From Candidatus Nitrospira allomarina (GTDB lineage: Bacteria > Nitrospirota > Nitrospiria > Nitrospirales > UBA8639), in assembly GCF_032050975.1 (NCBI RefSeq), contig NZ_CP116967.1, forward strand, positions 682,001 through 746,000: 64,000 nt of DNA, given 5' to 3'. The notes below the pieces were generated by a model. The model saw nothing but the letters and a program-made list of their open reading frames with translations. It was not told the DNA's origin and did not search any database. The number at the start of each line of letters is the position of its first letter. The stretch's first letter is position 1. Of the stretch, positions 25,633 to 35,422 are shown piece after piece. A program made the translations under genes and the position numbers.

Positions 25633-28600
25633 GTTGATTATGTTGTTATGCGGTACTCAACTTTTTGCGACAGAACCATCGGGAGACACTATGTCGACAT
25701 TTCGATCACGGTATGAGCTTGAAACAATTGAGTTAGCCAACTCAAGCGGCCTTGTCTTTGAATTTTTTCCGAATGGCGGGTTATTCCGTGTGATGTGTGA
25801 TGAGGTGATGATTAATCAAATACTGGGCAACCCGCTTGAAGGATCATTGAACAATATCTATTTACGTCTCCGCACAGCTGATTCAATCACGTTCCTCCCG
25901 CTGATCGGACCCTCATCACCCAGCTCATTCGCGCATGCTCCCAACCAAGCTAGATGGCAAGGGCACTGGCAGGATCTGGCGTATACCTGTTCATTGACGC
26001 TCCACCCGGAGGCCACGATGTGGCTTTGGACTATCGATATTCGTAACACCGCCTCAACGGATCGTCTCTGCGATGTGATTTATACCCAGGATATCGGCCT
26101 GGCCCACGAAGGGGCGGTCCGGAACAATGAAGCGTATTGCAGCCACTACATTGATCATCATGTTCTGACTCACAACCTCTACGGACCTGTCGTCTGTTCA
26201 CGCCAGAATCAGGCCTGCGGAGATCAGCATCCCTGGTTGATGCAGGGATGTACCACCCATGCCAGAGGCCTCGTGACAGATGGTCTGGCCTTTTTTGGTT
26301 TGTCGCATAAACACACCAATATCCCGGTTGGACTGACCCAGGATTGCCTCGTGAGTGTCAAACAGCAATATGAAATGGCATTTTGCGGTCTGCAATCCGA
26401 TATCCTCCGGATTGCTCCCGGTGAGTCCCGATCGGTCACGTTTTATGCCGAATATGTCCCGCACCATCCGGAGCCCACCCAGGCCGCTGACGCCGACCGT
26501 ATTCAGTCCACGATAACTCGTATCGAACGATTGCAAGCTCAATCACCCAATCGCGTGTTCACCCCGCAACCGGCCGCCGACACCATCTTGCACAACCTGA
26601 CGATGCTGACCGGACAGGATGTAACCGACGACGAGGTCCAAAACCTCTACCCGGACCGAAGACGCCATGAGGAAGTCCAGAACGGAAGGTTGTTGTCGTT
26701 TTTCTATGCAGATGCCACCCATGTGGTGTTACAAGCCAAAGAGCTCCTCGTCGAACGCCCCCACGGCCATATCTTACGTAGCGGGAGCGCCCGAATGCCG
26801 CAGGACGATGGACTGAGTTCCACCACGCATATGGCCGGCGTCTTTCACTCCCATCTCACCATTGGCAACACGTCGTTCAACAAACTGTTCTCCATTACGA
26901 GAACTCCCTTCAACATCTTCAAAACGAGCGGCCTGCGCATTTTGATCAAGCGAGGCGCCACATATCATCTTCTCGGGATGCCGTCGTGTTATGAGATCGG
27001 CCTGCACTCCTGCCGATGGCGGTACAAGACCGATCAAGGATGGATTGTGGTCAATGCCTGGGTCAGCTCAGAAGACGCCGCCGCGTTTGTGAGTATCGAG
27101 TCCGATCAGGCCGAGACTTTTGTCATCCTCGGCAATCTGGTTTTAGGCAACCATGAGCTGGACCATCAAGGCCATATCGATATTGATGTCCAAACCGCAA
27201 CGGCGACCTTGAGACCACATGCCACTACGGAGATGACCCAACGCTATCCGGATACAGTTTTCTACATCACCACGTCAGAACCGGCCAAGGTCGAGCACAT
27301 CGGAACAGATGACGAATTATTTACCGATCACCAGTCCCGTGGACTCCCCTATCTGACATTTCGTACCAAACCGGTAGAGACGTTTTCTTTAGTGATCACG
27401 GGTTCAATTATCGACGCCGAGCAGGCAAAGACATTATGCCAGAAATATCAAGCGCAGCCAGCTCATTTGCAACAGGACCAACAGGCCGGCTGGTCATTTT
27501 GGCAATCACTCGGAAGACAATTTTACCTCTCACTCCCCAAGACGAATCCGCTGTGTGACAAACTCAATGATATCTTTTACTGGTACGTCCACAATGCCAT
27601 GGTGCACCTCACGATCCCCCATGGTCTCGAACAATTTTCCGGTGCCGCATGGGGTGTCCGCGATGTCTGCCAGGGCCCGCTCGAACTCCTGTTGGCCACC
27701 CAACACCATCCTGAAGCGAAACAGATCTTGTTAACGGTCTTTGCCCAGCAATATGAGAAGACGGCTGATTGGCCGCAATGGTTTATGTTTGACCGGTTCG
27801 CCAATATCCAGCACCCGGAGAGCCATGGTGACATCATCATTTGGCCGTTAAAAGCCCTGGCGATGTACCTCGAAGCCAGCAATGATTTCAGCATCCTGGA
27901 CATCGAGCTTCCCTATACTGAGCTGCCAAACTTCGGCCGTACCCCAACCCAATCAACTCTGCTACGCCATGTTCAGCGCACGATTGACGCTATCGAATCC
28001 CGCTTTATTCCGGGTACGGCGTTATCGGCCTATGGAGCCGGGGATTGGGACGATACCCTTCAACCTGCTCAATCCGCCATGCGCGAGCATATGGTCAGCA
28101 CCTGGACGGTCGCCTTAACCTATCAAGTGTTCCAACAATTGGCCATCGCCTTTAGCAAGGCCGGGCTCTATACCGACGAACAACGGCTGCTGCAGTTAGC
28201 CCGGCGCATCAAAGCGGATTTTCACCAGCATCTGATACCGGATAAGGTCGTGAGCGGATTTGGCTATCGGCACCCGGATGGGCGGGTCGAACCCATCATT
28301 CATCCGAGCGATACGCGCACAAAGATTCACTACCGGCTGCTGCCGATGACCCGCAGCATGATCGGCGAGTTATTTGCCCCTGAGCAAGTGCAGAATCACC
28401 TGCGGCTCATCGAGTCCCATTTACGCTTTCCGGACGGTGTCCGCCTCATGAACAAACCCGTATCGTATCAAGGCGGGGTACGAGTGTTATTCCGTCGGGC
28501 CGAAGAGTCGGCCCATTTCGGACGTGAGATCGGGTTGCAATATGTCCACGCCCACATCCGCTATATCGAAGCCATGTGCAAAATCGGCCAAGCCCGGAAC

Positions 28601-29122
28601 GCCTATGACGCGATCTTGCAGATTCTACCAATCACCATTCAGGATCAGGTATCCAATGCGGTGACACGGCAAAGCAATACCTACTTCAGTAGCTCTGATG
28701 CGGATGTGCGGGATCGGTATGAGGCCGAACAGCTATGGGATGCACTACGGGCGGGTCAGGTGCGGGTGAAAGGCGGTTGGCGCATCTACTCCAGCGGGCC
28801 CGGTATCCTGATCAATCAAATCGTCAGCAATTTTTTGGGCCTGAGACTGTCGTATGACGATGTCATCATCGATCCCATCCTGCCCAAACAACTGGATGGA
28901 TTACAATTTACCTTTGCCATGAATGAAAAACCCATCACTGTGATCTACACCATTGCCGGTGATGCCCCGGCTTCGGTCCAATCCGTCACCATCAATGGAA
29001 CCGAAATGGGATTTACACGCGATCACAATCCCTATCGCCCTGGTGGGGTCCGGATCCCACGCCCCGACGTGTACCCCCTCCTGACTGACGGCCCCAATCG
29101 CATTCTCATCAGCATAGGCTAA
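25610..29122 (+). CDS. GH94-family glycoside phosphorylase (1,2-beta-oligoglucan phosphorylase-like)
   Basis: 1170 residues. Inverting phosphorolysis of beta-glucans to glucose-1-phosphate. The N-terminal beta-sandwich begins at STFRSRYELETIELANSSG. The (alpha/alpha)6 barrel contains SGAAWGVRDVCQGPLELLLA and the catalytic-acid motif YGAGDWDD (Asp812-Asp815; family GDWND). The C-terminal part has GGWRIYSSGPGI and an all-beta end. Length and the VRDVCQGP segment are closer to 1,2-beta-oligoglucan phosphorylases and the GH94 end of cyclic beta-1,2-glucan synthase than to cellobiose phosphorylase (~800). Start is uncertain: GTG 25610 gives a signal-like N terminus (LIMLLCGTQLFA), whereas ATG 25691 gives the cytoplasmic form expected for a phosphorylase. 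Confidence 0.85.
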   Translation: MLRVCQSVLIMLLCGTQLFATEPSGDTMSTFRSRYELETIELANSSGLVFEFFPNGGLFRVMCDEVMINQILGNPLEGSLNNIYLRLRTADSITFLPLIGPSSPSSFAHAPNQARWQGHWQDLAYTCSLTLHPEATMWLWTIDIRNTASTDRLCDVIYTQDIGLAHEGAVRNNEAYCSHYIDHHVLTHNLYGPVVCSRQNQACGDQHPWLMQGCTTHARGLVTDGLAFFGLSHKHTNIPVGLTQDCLVSVKQQYEMAFCGLQSDILRIAPGESRSVTFYAEYVPHHPEPTQAADADRIQSTITRIERLQAQSPNRVFTPQPAADTILHNLTMLTGQDVTDDEVQNLYPDRRRHEEVQNGRLLSFFYADATHVVLQAKELLVERPHGHILRSGSARMPQDDGLSSTTHMAGVFHSHLTIGNTSFNKLFSITRTPFNIFKTSGLRILIKRGATYHLLGMPSCYEIGLHSCRWRYKTDQGWIVVNAWVSSEDAAAFVSIESDQAETFVILGNLVLGNHELDHQGHIDIDVQTATATLRPHATTEMTQRYPDTVFYITTSEPAKVEHIGTDDELFTDHQSRGLPYLTFRTKPVETFSLVITGSIIDAEQAKTLCQKYQAQPAHLQQDQQAGWSFWQSLGRQFYLSLPKTNPLCDKLNDIFYWYVHNAMVHLTIPHGLEQFSGAAWGVRDVCQGPLELLLATQHHPEAKQILLTVFAQQYEKTADWPQWFMFDRFANIQHPESHGDIIIWPLKALAMYLEASNDFSILDIELPYTELPNFGRTPTQSTLLRHVQRTIDAIESRFIPGTALSAYGAGDWDDTLQPAQSAMREHMVSTWTVALTYQVFQQLAIAFSKAGLYTDEQRLLQLARRIKADFHQHLIPDKVVSGFGYRHPDGRVEPIIHPSDTRTKIHYRLLPMTRSMIGELFAPEQVQNHLRLIESHLRFPDGVRLMNKPVSYQGGVRVLFRRAEESAHFGREIGLQYVHAHIRYIEAMCKIGQARNAYDAILQILPITIQDQVSNAVTRQSNTYFSSSDADVRDRYEAEQLWDALRAGQVRVKGGWRIYSSGPGILINQIVSNFLGLRLSYDDVIIDPILPKQLDGLQFTFAMNEKPITVIYTIAGDAPASVQSVTINGTEMGFTRDHNPYRPGGVRIPRPDVYPLLTDGPNRILISIG

Positions 29123-29372
29123 AGCGATTTCCCGCGAAGCTGAGGTATTCGTCAATAACAGACTTGGCTCCAACTATTGTATGGATGGGCAGCACATTGT
29201 GAATCCCACAGATCTATAAGACATGATGCGGAAATGACGGGGACAACATCCAGCATCCCGTCTTTCCCTGTCGTTGACTTCACCTCTTTCAGTATGCGAT
29301 TTTTTTTAGCAGGCCGCATGTTCAATTTGTTTCGGAGGAACCATTTATTAACCTTATGGATTAAGGAACATC

Positions 29373-29807
29373 ATGATGGTGAAAAGATTTCTGCATTCTT
29401 TTTCCTTGCCGAAGGTAGTTTCTCTCATAATGGCCTGTGCCTCGATGCTCTTTTGGGGCAGTGGACAAGCGGAAGACGCGGCCTCTCCCGCAACGCAACA
29501 ATCCCCCGTGGTTCCCAAACAGGGCTATTCCCCTCCCGGCTATAATCCGCCACAGCCAGGGTACGAATACGTTCCCAACCCCCAGTATAATGGCTATAGT
29601 ACCTTTGACTATGATTACGGAGGGCCGACCTACATTCAACGGAAAGCTCAAGCTCCCTACGTGACGGAATATGGGGAACCCGTTCTGGAGGAATGGCAGT
29701 ATTCCGGGGGCTACCAGGGAGCATTAGACCGCGGAGAAATCCATTACCAACCCGGCTCCGGGTACAACAGTCAGATAGCTCCTCCCACTCAAGGGAAGGG
29801 ACAATGA
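29373..29807 (+). CDS. Secreted Pro/Gly/Tyr-rich protein, unknown
   Basis: 144 residues (or 143 from the second of two adjacent ATGs). The signal peptide ends near GSGQAEDA. The mature part is low-complexity, rich in Pro, Gly, Tyr and Gln (QGYSPPGYNPPQPGYEYVPN; YNGYSTFDYDYGG), and lacks Cys. Such sequences occur in surface or envelope-associated proteins. No homologous family named. AAGGAACATC precedes the start. Confidence 0.65.
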   Translation: MMVKRFLHSFSLPKVVSLIMACASMLFWGSGQAEDAASPATQQSPVVPKQGYSPPGYNPPQPGYEYVPNPQYNGYSTFDYDYGGPTYIQRKAQAPYVTEYGEPVLEEWQYSGGYQGALDRGEIHYQPGSGYNSQIAPPTQGKGQ

Positions 29808-29934
29808 CCGGGGAGGTTTAGTCGAACACTCGGAATGAGGGTCAAAAACCCATTCAGTCGTGCCACATCTTCAACCCCTTTTTTAATAAATTCCTGATCT
29901 CATGGCCAGGAGACACCCCTCAAAGACCTGTAAT

Positions 29935-30092
29935 TTAGGTGTCTCTGCGAAAAAATGCGGATGGAGAAGGATCGGGCATAAGAAATTCCATAATCTTTTG
30001 GCCATTAAAATCAGGAAGGGAGACATTGAACAACGGCCCAATAGTGAAGGGAAAAATCCATAAGAGATACCGACCGATCCGGGGCCTTTTTA
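29935..30092 (-). pseudogene. C-terminal fragment of a second phosphodiesterase copy
   Basis: On the minus strand this encodes NVSLPDFNGQKIMEFLMPDP...FFRRDT, closely matching the C terminus of the phosphodiesterase-like gene at 32264 (NVSLPDVDGRPIDELLMPLH...SSRRDT), including the stop. DNA similarity extends to about 30092 (ATCCATAAGNGANACCG region) and then stops. No start or metal-binding region is present. It points to an old duplication, with adenine deaminase and hpt now between the fragment and the longer copy. Confidence 0.8.
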
Positions 30093-30191
30093 AACCACCC
30101 ATCTCAAGCGACCGTATGAATTCCCATGTTGTGTGGTAATTTGGGAATATCATTTTTTCAGAATGGACAAACCCCAATTTCAGGTTAATCC

Positions 30192-31211
30192 ATGAACCAG
30201 AACGAACTCGAACAATGGATTCTTGATCTTCCCAAAGTCGAACTTCACCTTCATATCGAAGGGACCCTCGAACCGGATTTGATGTTCGATCTCGCGAGGC
30301 GTAACAGCCTCTCTCTTCCCTTTGCGACAAGTGAGGAGCTGAAGCGGGCTTACAACTTTCAAGATCTGCAGTCCTTCTTAAATATTTACTATGAAGGCTC
30401 GCAGGTCTTACGACAGGAACGTGATTTTTTTGATCTGACCTGGGCCTACCTCAGACGCGTGGTGAAGGAACATGTCCGCCACGTGGAAATCTTTTTTGAC
30501 CCCCAGGCGCATATGAATCGGGGGGTAGACCTTCACAACGTCATTTCAGGTATTCACACCGCCCTTGAGCAAGCTCGCACCGAGTTGCAAGTCTCCTCCA
30601 AACTGATTCCCTGTTTCCTTCGCGATCTCCCTCCCGATTCTGCCAGACAGACGATGGAAAAGATCCTGGATTATCGAGACTGGGTATCGGCTGTGGGGCT
30701 GGATTCTTCCGAGAAGGGGCGTCCTCCGGAGCTTTTTCAGGACGTCTTCGATCGCGCACGGACTGAAGGATTGCTGACCGTGGCTCACGCCGGAGAAGAA
30801 GGTCCTCCGGAATATATTTGGCAGGCCCTCGAGCTACTCAAAGTCGTCCGCATCGACCACGGCATTCGTTGTATTGAGGATGAATCCCTCGTTCATCATC
30901 TGGTTCACACTCAAATTCCTCTCACGGTTTGCCCTCTCTCGAATGTGAAACTCAAAGTGTTCCCCTCACTGGGTCATCATAACTTAAAGGTGCTTCTCCA
31001 ACGAGGTTTATGCGTGTCGATCCATTCCGATGACCCTGCCTACTTTGGAGGGTACATTACCGATAATTATCTTGCCGCTCAGCGGGCGCTCAATCTCCAG
31101 CCAACCGATATCCTTCAATTGGCAAAAAATGGCGTGAAGGCTAGCTTCCTGTCAGACACAGAAAAGGAAAAGCTCATTGGTGAAATTCAGGACCATGCCG
31201 CAAACCTGTAG
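30192..31211 (+). CDS. Adenine deaminase (adenosine deaminase-like superfamily)
   Basis: Deaminates adenine to hypoxanthine; 339 residues. Metal ligands are in LPKVELHLHIEGTLEPDL (His19, His21). VGLDSSEKGRPPELF and VAHAGEEGPPEYIWQAL are the versions typical of the adenine deaminase branch (adenosine deaminases differ in both). RIDHGIRC and SIHSDDPAYFGGYI complete the zinc and catalytic residues. The neighbour hpt, convergent at 31514, would convert hypoxanthine to IMP. Adenosine as substrate remains possible but less likely from these motifs. Confidence 0.88.
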   Translation: MNQNELEQWILDLPKVELHLHIEGTLEPDLMFDLARRNSLSLPFATSEELKRAYNFQDLQSFLNIYYEGSQVLRQERDFFDLTWAYLRRVVKEHVRHVEIFFDPQAHMNRGVDLHNVISGIHTALEQARTELQVSSKLIPCFLRDLPPDSARQTMEKILDYRDWVSAVGLDSSEKGRPPELFQDVFDRARTEGLLTVAHAGEEGPPEYIWQALELLKVVRIDHGIRCIEDESLVHHLVHTQIPLTVCPLSNVKLKVFPSLGHHNLKVLLQRGLCVSIHSDDPAYFGGYITDNYLAAQRALNLQPTDILQLAKNGVKASFLSDTEKEKLIGEIQDHAANL

Positions 31212-31352
31212 CATTGGCAGTTTTGAGATCATACAGAATATAGGGTCTCCGTCCTACAGCGCTCATCATTCTGAGAAGATGAATCCTGATGGAGGTCCAT
31301 TGAACGTCTGATGATGACCAAAAATTAGGTGGGAGACACCCTCAACAAAATG

Positions 31353-31455
31353 GTCATGCTGAGCCGCTCGATTCCGTTCAGGGCAGACACAAGCATTTGC
31401 CTGAGACATGCCGTGGTTAGGCTGGGCTCAGATCCTTCGTTTCTCTCAGGATGAC
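31353..31455. repeat. Palindromic intergenic repeat between convergent genes
   Basis: Ends form an inverted repeat, GTCATGCTGAG at 31353-31363 and CTCAGGATGAC at 31445-31455 (one mismatch). The interior contains GCTCAGATCCTTCG. The end sequence GTCATNCTGAG with ATCCTTCG resembles widespread REP/MITE-like intergenic repeats. Its position between converging genes fits. Confidence 0.65.
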
Positions 31456-31513
31456 AAGGAGAGGACCGGAAAAGGGCTCGAACCGTAATTTTCGTATGAT
31501 CCTTTTCAACACC

Positions 31514-32062
31514 CTATTTGGGGTCTTCCCGGCCTTCCCGCTCAACTGCCGCTAAGTAAGGTAAAGCCCGACCCTCACCCCCTAGGTCCAAGCCATACCC
31601 GATTACCCACACATCCGGGATCTCAAATCCGACGTAATCTACCCTGAGACCCACCTGATGACGGCTTGGCTTATCCAAGAGGGTACAGAAACGGACCCAG
31701 GCCGGCTGCTGTTGTTTCAGATGTTCATGCACCGCGTGCAACGAGAACCCTGAATCGAAAATATCATCGACGACCACTACCACTTCATCTGTGATATGAG
31801 GGAGTTCCTCCCTCAGAAAGCTGACTGACCCGCTGGCCTCACTGGTGCCACCATAGTGTGAAACTTTTAAAAATTCGACTTGTGACTCGATGCCATGGTG
31901 TGAAAGGTGTCGCACGAGATCAGCCAGGAAGACAAAGCTTCCTGTCAACAATCCAAGCAGGATGGGCTTTCGGGTCGGCAAATCGGTTGCGATCAGTTTG
32001 GCTAATTCGCCAACCCGCGTCTCAATGGTCTTTTCATCAATCAGGACAGAATGAGGAAGCAC
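31514..32062 (-). CDS. hpt: Hypoxanthine phosphoribosyltransferase
   Basis: Forms IMP (or GMP) from hypoxanthine (or guanine) and PRPP. 182 residues, the usual size. LLTGSFVFLADLVRHL is the first loop, followed by VEFLKVSHYGG. The PRPP-binding signature is VVVVVDDIFDSGFSL (two acidic residues then Asp-Ser-Gly), and DYVGFEIPDVWVIGYGLD is the purine-binding end. Together with the convergent adenine deaminase gene it completes an adenine-to-IMP route. Confidence 0.93.
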   Translation of the reverse strand: MLPHSVLIDEKTIETRVGELAKLIATDLPTRKPILLGLLTGSFVFLADLVRHLSHHGIESQVEFLKVSHYGGTSEASGSVSFLREELPHITDEVVVVVDDIFDSGFSLHAVHEHLKQQQPAWVRFCTLLDKPSRHQVGLRVDYVGFEIPDVWVIGYGLDLGGEGRALPYLAAVEREGREDPK

Positions 32063-32263
32063 AAAGTCCCTTCTATCAATTCCTGTGTCATGAAATTCTT
32101 GACTATTCTACATAGCCACCGCAAGCACAGAAGAGGAAAAATCTACCTTTTAACCACCTAATCGAGCCACTCCGACAGACGGACCCATGGCTAACTCAAG
32201 AAGGTCCGAAACAAGAGGAGACTGCGAGATGAAAGAACATTCCTTGGCTTTATGGCGTTGTAT

Positions 32264-33863
32264 TCAAGTATCTCGGCGGGAAGATGCTTGGGGAGCGTGA
32301 AGGGGCATAAGAAGTTCATCAATCGGCCGGCCATCAACATCAGGAAGGGAGACATTAAGCAACTGTGCAATCGTGGGGGCATAATCCATAAGCGACACCG
32401 TCCGATCTACAGTTCCCGGTTGAATTGATGGTCCGAAGGCCAGGAACATGCCGCCCGCTCGATGATGCCCTGTACGAGGATGCCAGAAATTTGTCGAGAT
32501 TTTCCCGAATTTTTCTGAAAAGACGGCTGGAATAGGATCTTCTTCATACCATTCCACCAGGAGATCGGGCAGATGAGCAAGGTTCTCACCGGAATAATAA
32601 TCGGCTGTACGAACAATTCGCTGGATCACCGGCTTTCCTGTCTTGACGTTGATGATCCCTAACAAATCCTTTTCGAGCTCCATACAAAATTGTTGAAATT
32701 CCAGCCCCGGCTGGACCTTGCCTTCTGGTTCCCGGCCAACCAGATTCACTCTGATCCCGGCATGGGAAGGCGTGTCATGAATAGAAAAGCACTTACTCCC
32801 CGCTCGATCCACCAGTGGGCCAGAGTCTGAGGACAGTTTATGAGAAAGAGGATATATTATGGGCGCAAGGAATTTCTGAACGTCCGACGGAATCTTCTGC
32901 CACATTCGGTACAGGAAGGCGAGTGATCTTCGTTGAAGAAGAGGGCCTGTGACATTGTTCGCCGGGATTTTTGGCGGCACAGCCACCTTTAACTGAAGCA
33001 GGAATTTTTCCAAGAAGCCATATGGGATGTTCGTTTGCCCCATTCCATGGCTGACAAAAACGATCACCGTGGTTTCTTCGTCAATATCCTTGAGAATTTC
33101 TCCAATGGCCGTGTCGATGGCTTTATAGACATCCTTGATCGGATCCCCAACGTTCCTGGCAAGATCTGCATCATGCCATTGATGGGTGGGATCGTGTACA
33201 TGCCAGCACTGATGACCGATACAGTGACTTTCGGTGAAAACCTGGGCAAACAAATCCCAATTATTTTGTTGCAGAAAATGTTTCGTGACCGCAGTCTTTC
33301 TGTCGACCCCGTTTATAAGAGTATCACGAAAGGCCGCGACCCCCGCCGCATCCCGTTTTGCATCACAGTCTCCCTGGATAGGATGAGAGCACGGTGAACC
33401 AAAGCGTTGTTCCACCTCAGCAGCCAGCGAGGGTGGCCATGTCATAAAACCGGAATGCGCATCGTGTGCGCCATATTCAACCAATTGAATCCCGTTGAGA
33501 TTGTGCGACAGGGGCAGTCAGAGGAATATCAAGGATGGCGACCCTTCGCCCTGCCCGGCTTAGATGGTTCCAAAAGGGTTCACGTTTAACACTTTCTCCT
33601 GCATACGTTGGATGCAGCTCATACGTTCCCGACTGAAGCTGATGTAGGGAATGAATCCCGTGCTTACCCGGGTTGACGCCGGTATACCATGTGGGCCACG
33701 TCGAACCGACAAAAAGCCCTGGAGTGCTCATGGTGGCTCCCACCATACTTTTTGCGAACAGGGCTTGCATGGTCGGCAGAGTTCCATCCTGCGCCCATCG
33801 TTTGAATAAATCTCTCGATCCCGCATCAATACCCAGCAACACAACTTTTTGGGGTTTTTCCAA
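32264..33863 (-). pseudogene. Frameshifted alkaline-phosphatase-superfamily phosphodiesterase
   Basis: Two abutting frames together give a ~534-residue type I phosphodiesterase/nucleotide pyrophosphatase-like protein. The first (33863 to ~33510) has KVVLLGIDAGSRDLFKRWAQ (first metal Asp) and GSTWPTWYTGVNPGKHGIHS with the nucleophile region. The second (from ~33510 to 32264) continues with NLNGIQLVEYGAHDAHSGF, VFVSHGMG, HTPSHAGIRVNL-like and ISTNFWHPRTGHHRAGG metal segments. The switch needs a one-base shift near 33485-33515, close to a CCCC run. It may be a genuine mutation, a sequencing error, or programmed; both halves otherwise look intact. A C-terminal fragment of a paralogue lies at 29935. 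Confidence 0.82.
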
Positions 33864-34158
33864 CTGAATACTCCTCAGAAATCCAACCGCGGTATTTCTA
33901 CACCATGCAACGAGAAGAGGTTTGAAGTTGTCACGAATTTTTCAATACGATGGTTCAGATCCGGCTCGTATGACCGAGCTAACCTACAGACCTTAATTGA
34001 AAAAAAGTGGAATATCAAACCACACCTCGCTAATGGCAGAAGGCTGCGTTGGGAATGGACCGTGAAGTATTGGGATACCAGGAAGACGGTGGTAGTCTCT
34101 CGTAATGGCAGCTTAAACGGATTTCTCTATTAGCCAAAGAAAGTCAGGTAGGGTTGCG

Positions 34159-35412
34159 ATGCGAATGGCATATGTTATTGATTCCTGCTCATGGGTCACG
34201 ACCTTTACGATCAATGAAATGGTAGAGATTCAGCGTGCAGGCCATCAAATAATTCTGGCGCCTCTTTATTCAGGCGGGCCCTCTCTTACTCATTATGGAA
34301 GAGCTGAGCATGTGAAACCCGAAGCCGTCCTGCCTGACCCTCCGTTTGACCTCCAAGTCGCAGGCTTAGCCCTTCTAATGCTCCTGAGGCGTCCCTGGCG
34401 CGTCTTGAAAACTCTTGCTGCCCTTCATTGGGCTGCAGGGCTAAATCCTTATGCGCATATCAGTAATATTATATGGACGCCCAAAGCGCTGGCCACGGCC
34501 TGGCGCCTGAAAAAGATGAACGTAGATCGGATCCATGCACCGTTTGCCACCCGGTCAGCCACCTGCGCCGGTATTGCGGGACGTGTCAGTGAGATTCCTT
34601 TCTCATTCACCGCCCATGCCTACGATATTTACTGTACCTCACTTAAACTGCGTAACGACACCCTCAGATGGAAGATTCGCCATGCAACCCAGGTGTTTGC
34701 CATTAGCGAAGATGGGATTCGCCTCCTCCGCCGGATGGCACCTGATTGTTCCCACATACACCTTGTTCATGTGGGTATCCCGTTGACATTGTTTACGCGG
34801 AGACCTGCTCCTCCTCACCATGGAGTTCTTCAGCTGTTATGCGTGGCCAGTTATGTTGAAAAGAAAGGCTTGGATACGCTCCTGGATGCCTGCAAGATTC
34901 TGTGTGAGAATAACTTCAGATTCTATTTGCGCTTATATGGCAATGGCCCGTTACAACCAGTGTTGGAGCAGCAAATTTCCGAATTGGACTTACTTGACAA
35001 GGTTTCGCTTGGAGGTCCCATCACACAGGACGAAGTGTTGGAGCAAATGACGAAGAGTCATCTTGTTGTCATGCCATGCCGCAAAGATGGCACAGGGAAT
35101 ATGGATGGGATCCCGACTGTTTTTATGGAGGCCATGGCCGTCGGGCGCCCCGTGATCAGTTGCCCCATTGGAGGAATACCAGAGCTCGTGCGGGATGGAG
35201 AAACAGGTTTATTGGTGGGTTCCAATGATCCACATGCATTGGCTGCAGCAATTATGCGGCTTGGGGAAGACCCGGCTCTTCGAAATCGCCTGGTCCAACA
35301 GGCTCGCGCCTTGGTCGAAAAACACCATGACATACAGACGACGGTAACCTTGATGCTTCGTCATATGAACCAGCCTCACAAATGCGGGCAACAGGAGGGA
35401 GAATGCGAGTAG
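34159..35412 (+). CDS. GT4-family glycosyltransferase
   Basis: Transfers a sugar from a nucleotide donor; 417 residues, GT-B fold. The N-terminal domain holds RIHAPFATRSATCAGIAGRV and SFTAHAYDIY. The C-terminal Rossmann domain holds LCVASYVEKKGLDTLLDACK, LYGNGPLQPVL, and the donor-site segment GIPTVFMEAMAVGRPVISCP followed by GGIPELVRDGETGLLV (E-x7-E type). A GT2 gene follows 10 bases later, so the pair probably acts on one glycan (exopolysaccharide or glycolipid). No Wzx/Wzy or sugar-nucleotide genes are adjacent. Confidence 0.9.
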   Translation: MRMAYVIDSCSWVTTFTINEMVEIQRAGHQIILAPLYSGGPSLTHYGRAEHVKPEAVLPDPPFDLQVAGLALLMLLRRPWRVLKTLAALHWAAGLNPYAHISNIIWTPKALATAWRLKKMNVDRIHAPFATRSATCAGIAGRVSEIPFSFTAHAYDIYCTSLKLRNDTLRWKIRHATQVFAISEDGIRLLRRMAPDCSHIHLVHVGIPLTLFTRRPAPPHHGVLQLLCVASYVEKKGLDTLLDACKILCENNFRFYLRLYGNGPLQPVLEQQISELDLLDKVSLGGPITQDEVLEQMTKSHLVVMPCRKDGTGNMDGIPTVFMEAMAVGRPVISCPIGGIPELVRDGETGLLVGSNDPHALAAAIMRLGEDPALRNRLVQQARALVEKHHDIQTTVTLMLRHMNQPHKCGQQEGECE

Positions 35413-35422
35413 CGACAGGGTC

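Noticed and set aside
33849-34133. 94-residue plus-strand frame before the GT4 gene
   Set aside because: No recognisable domain, poor start context, partly overlapping the minus-strand phosphodiesterase start region.
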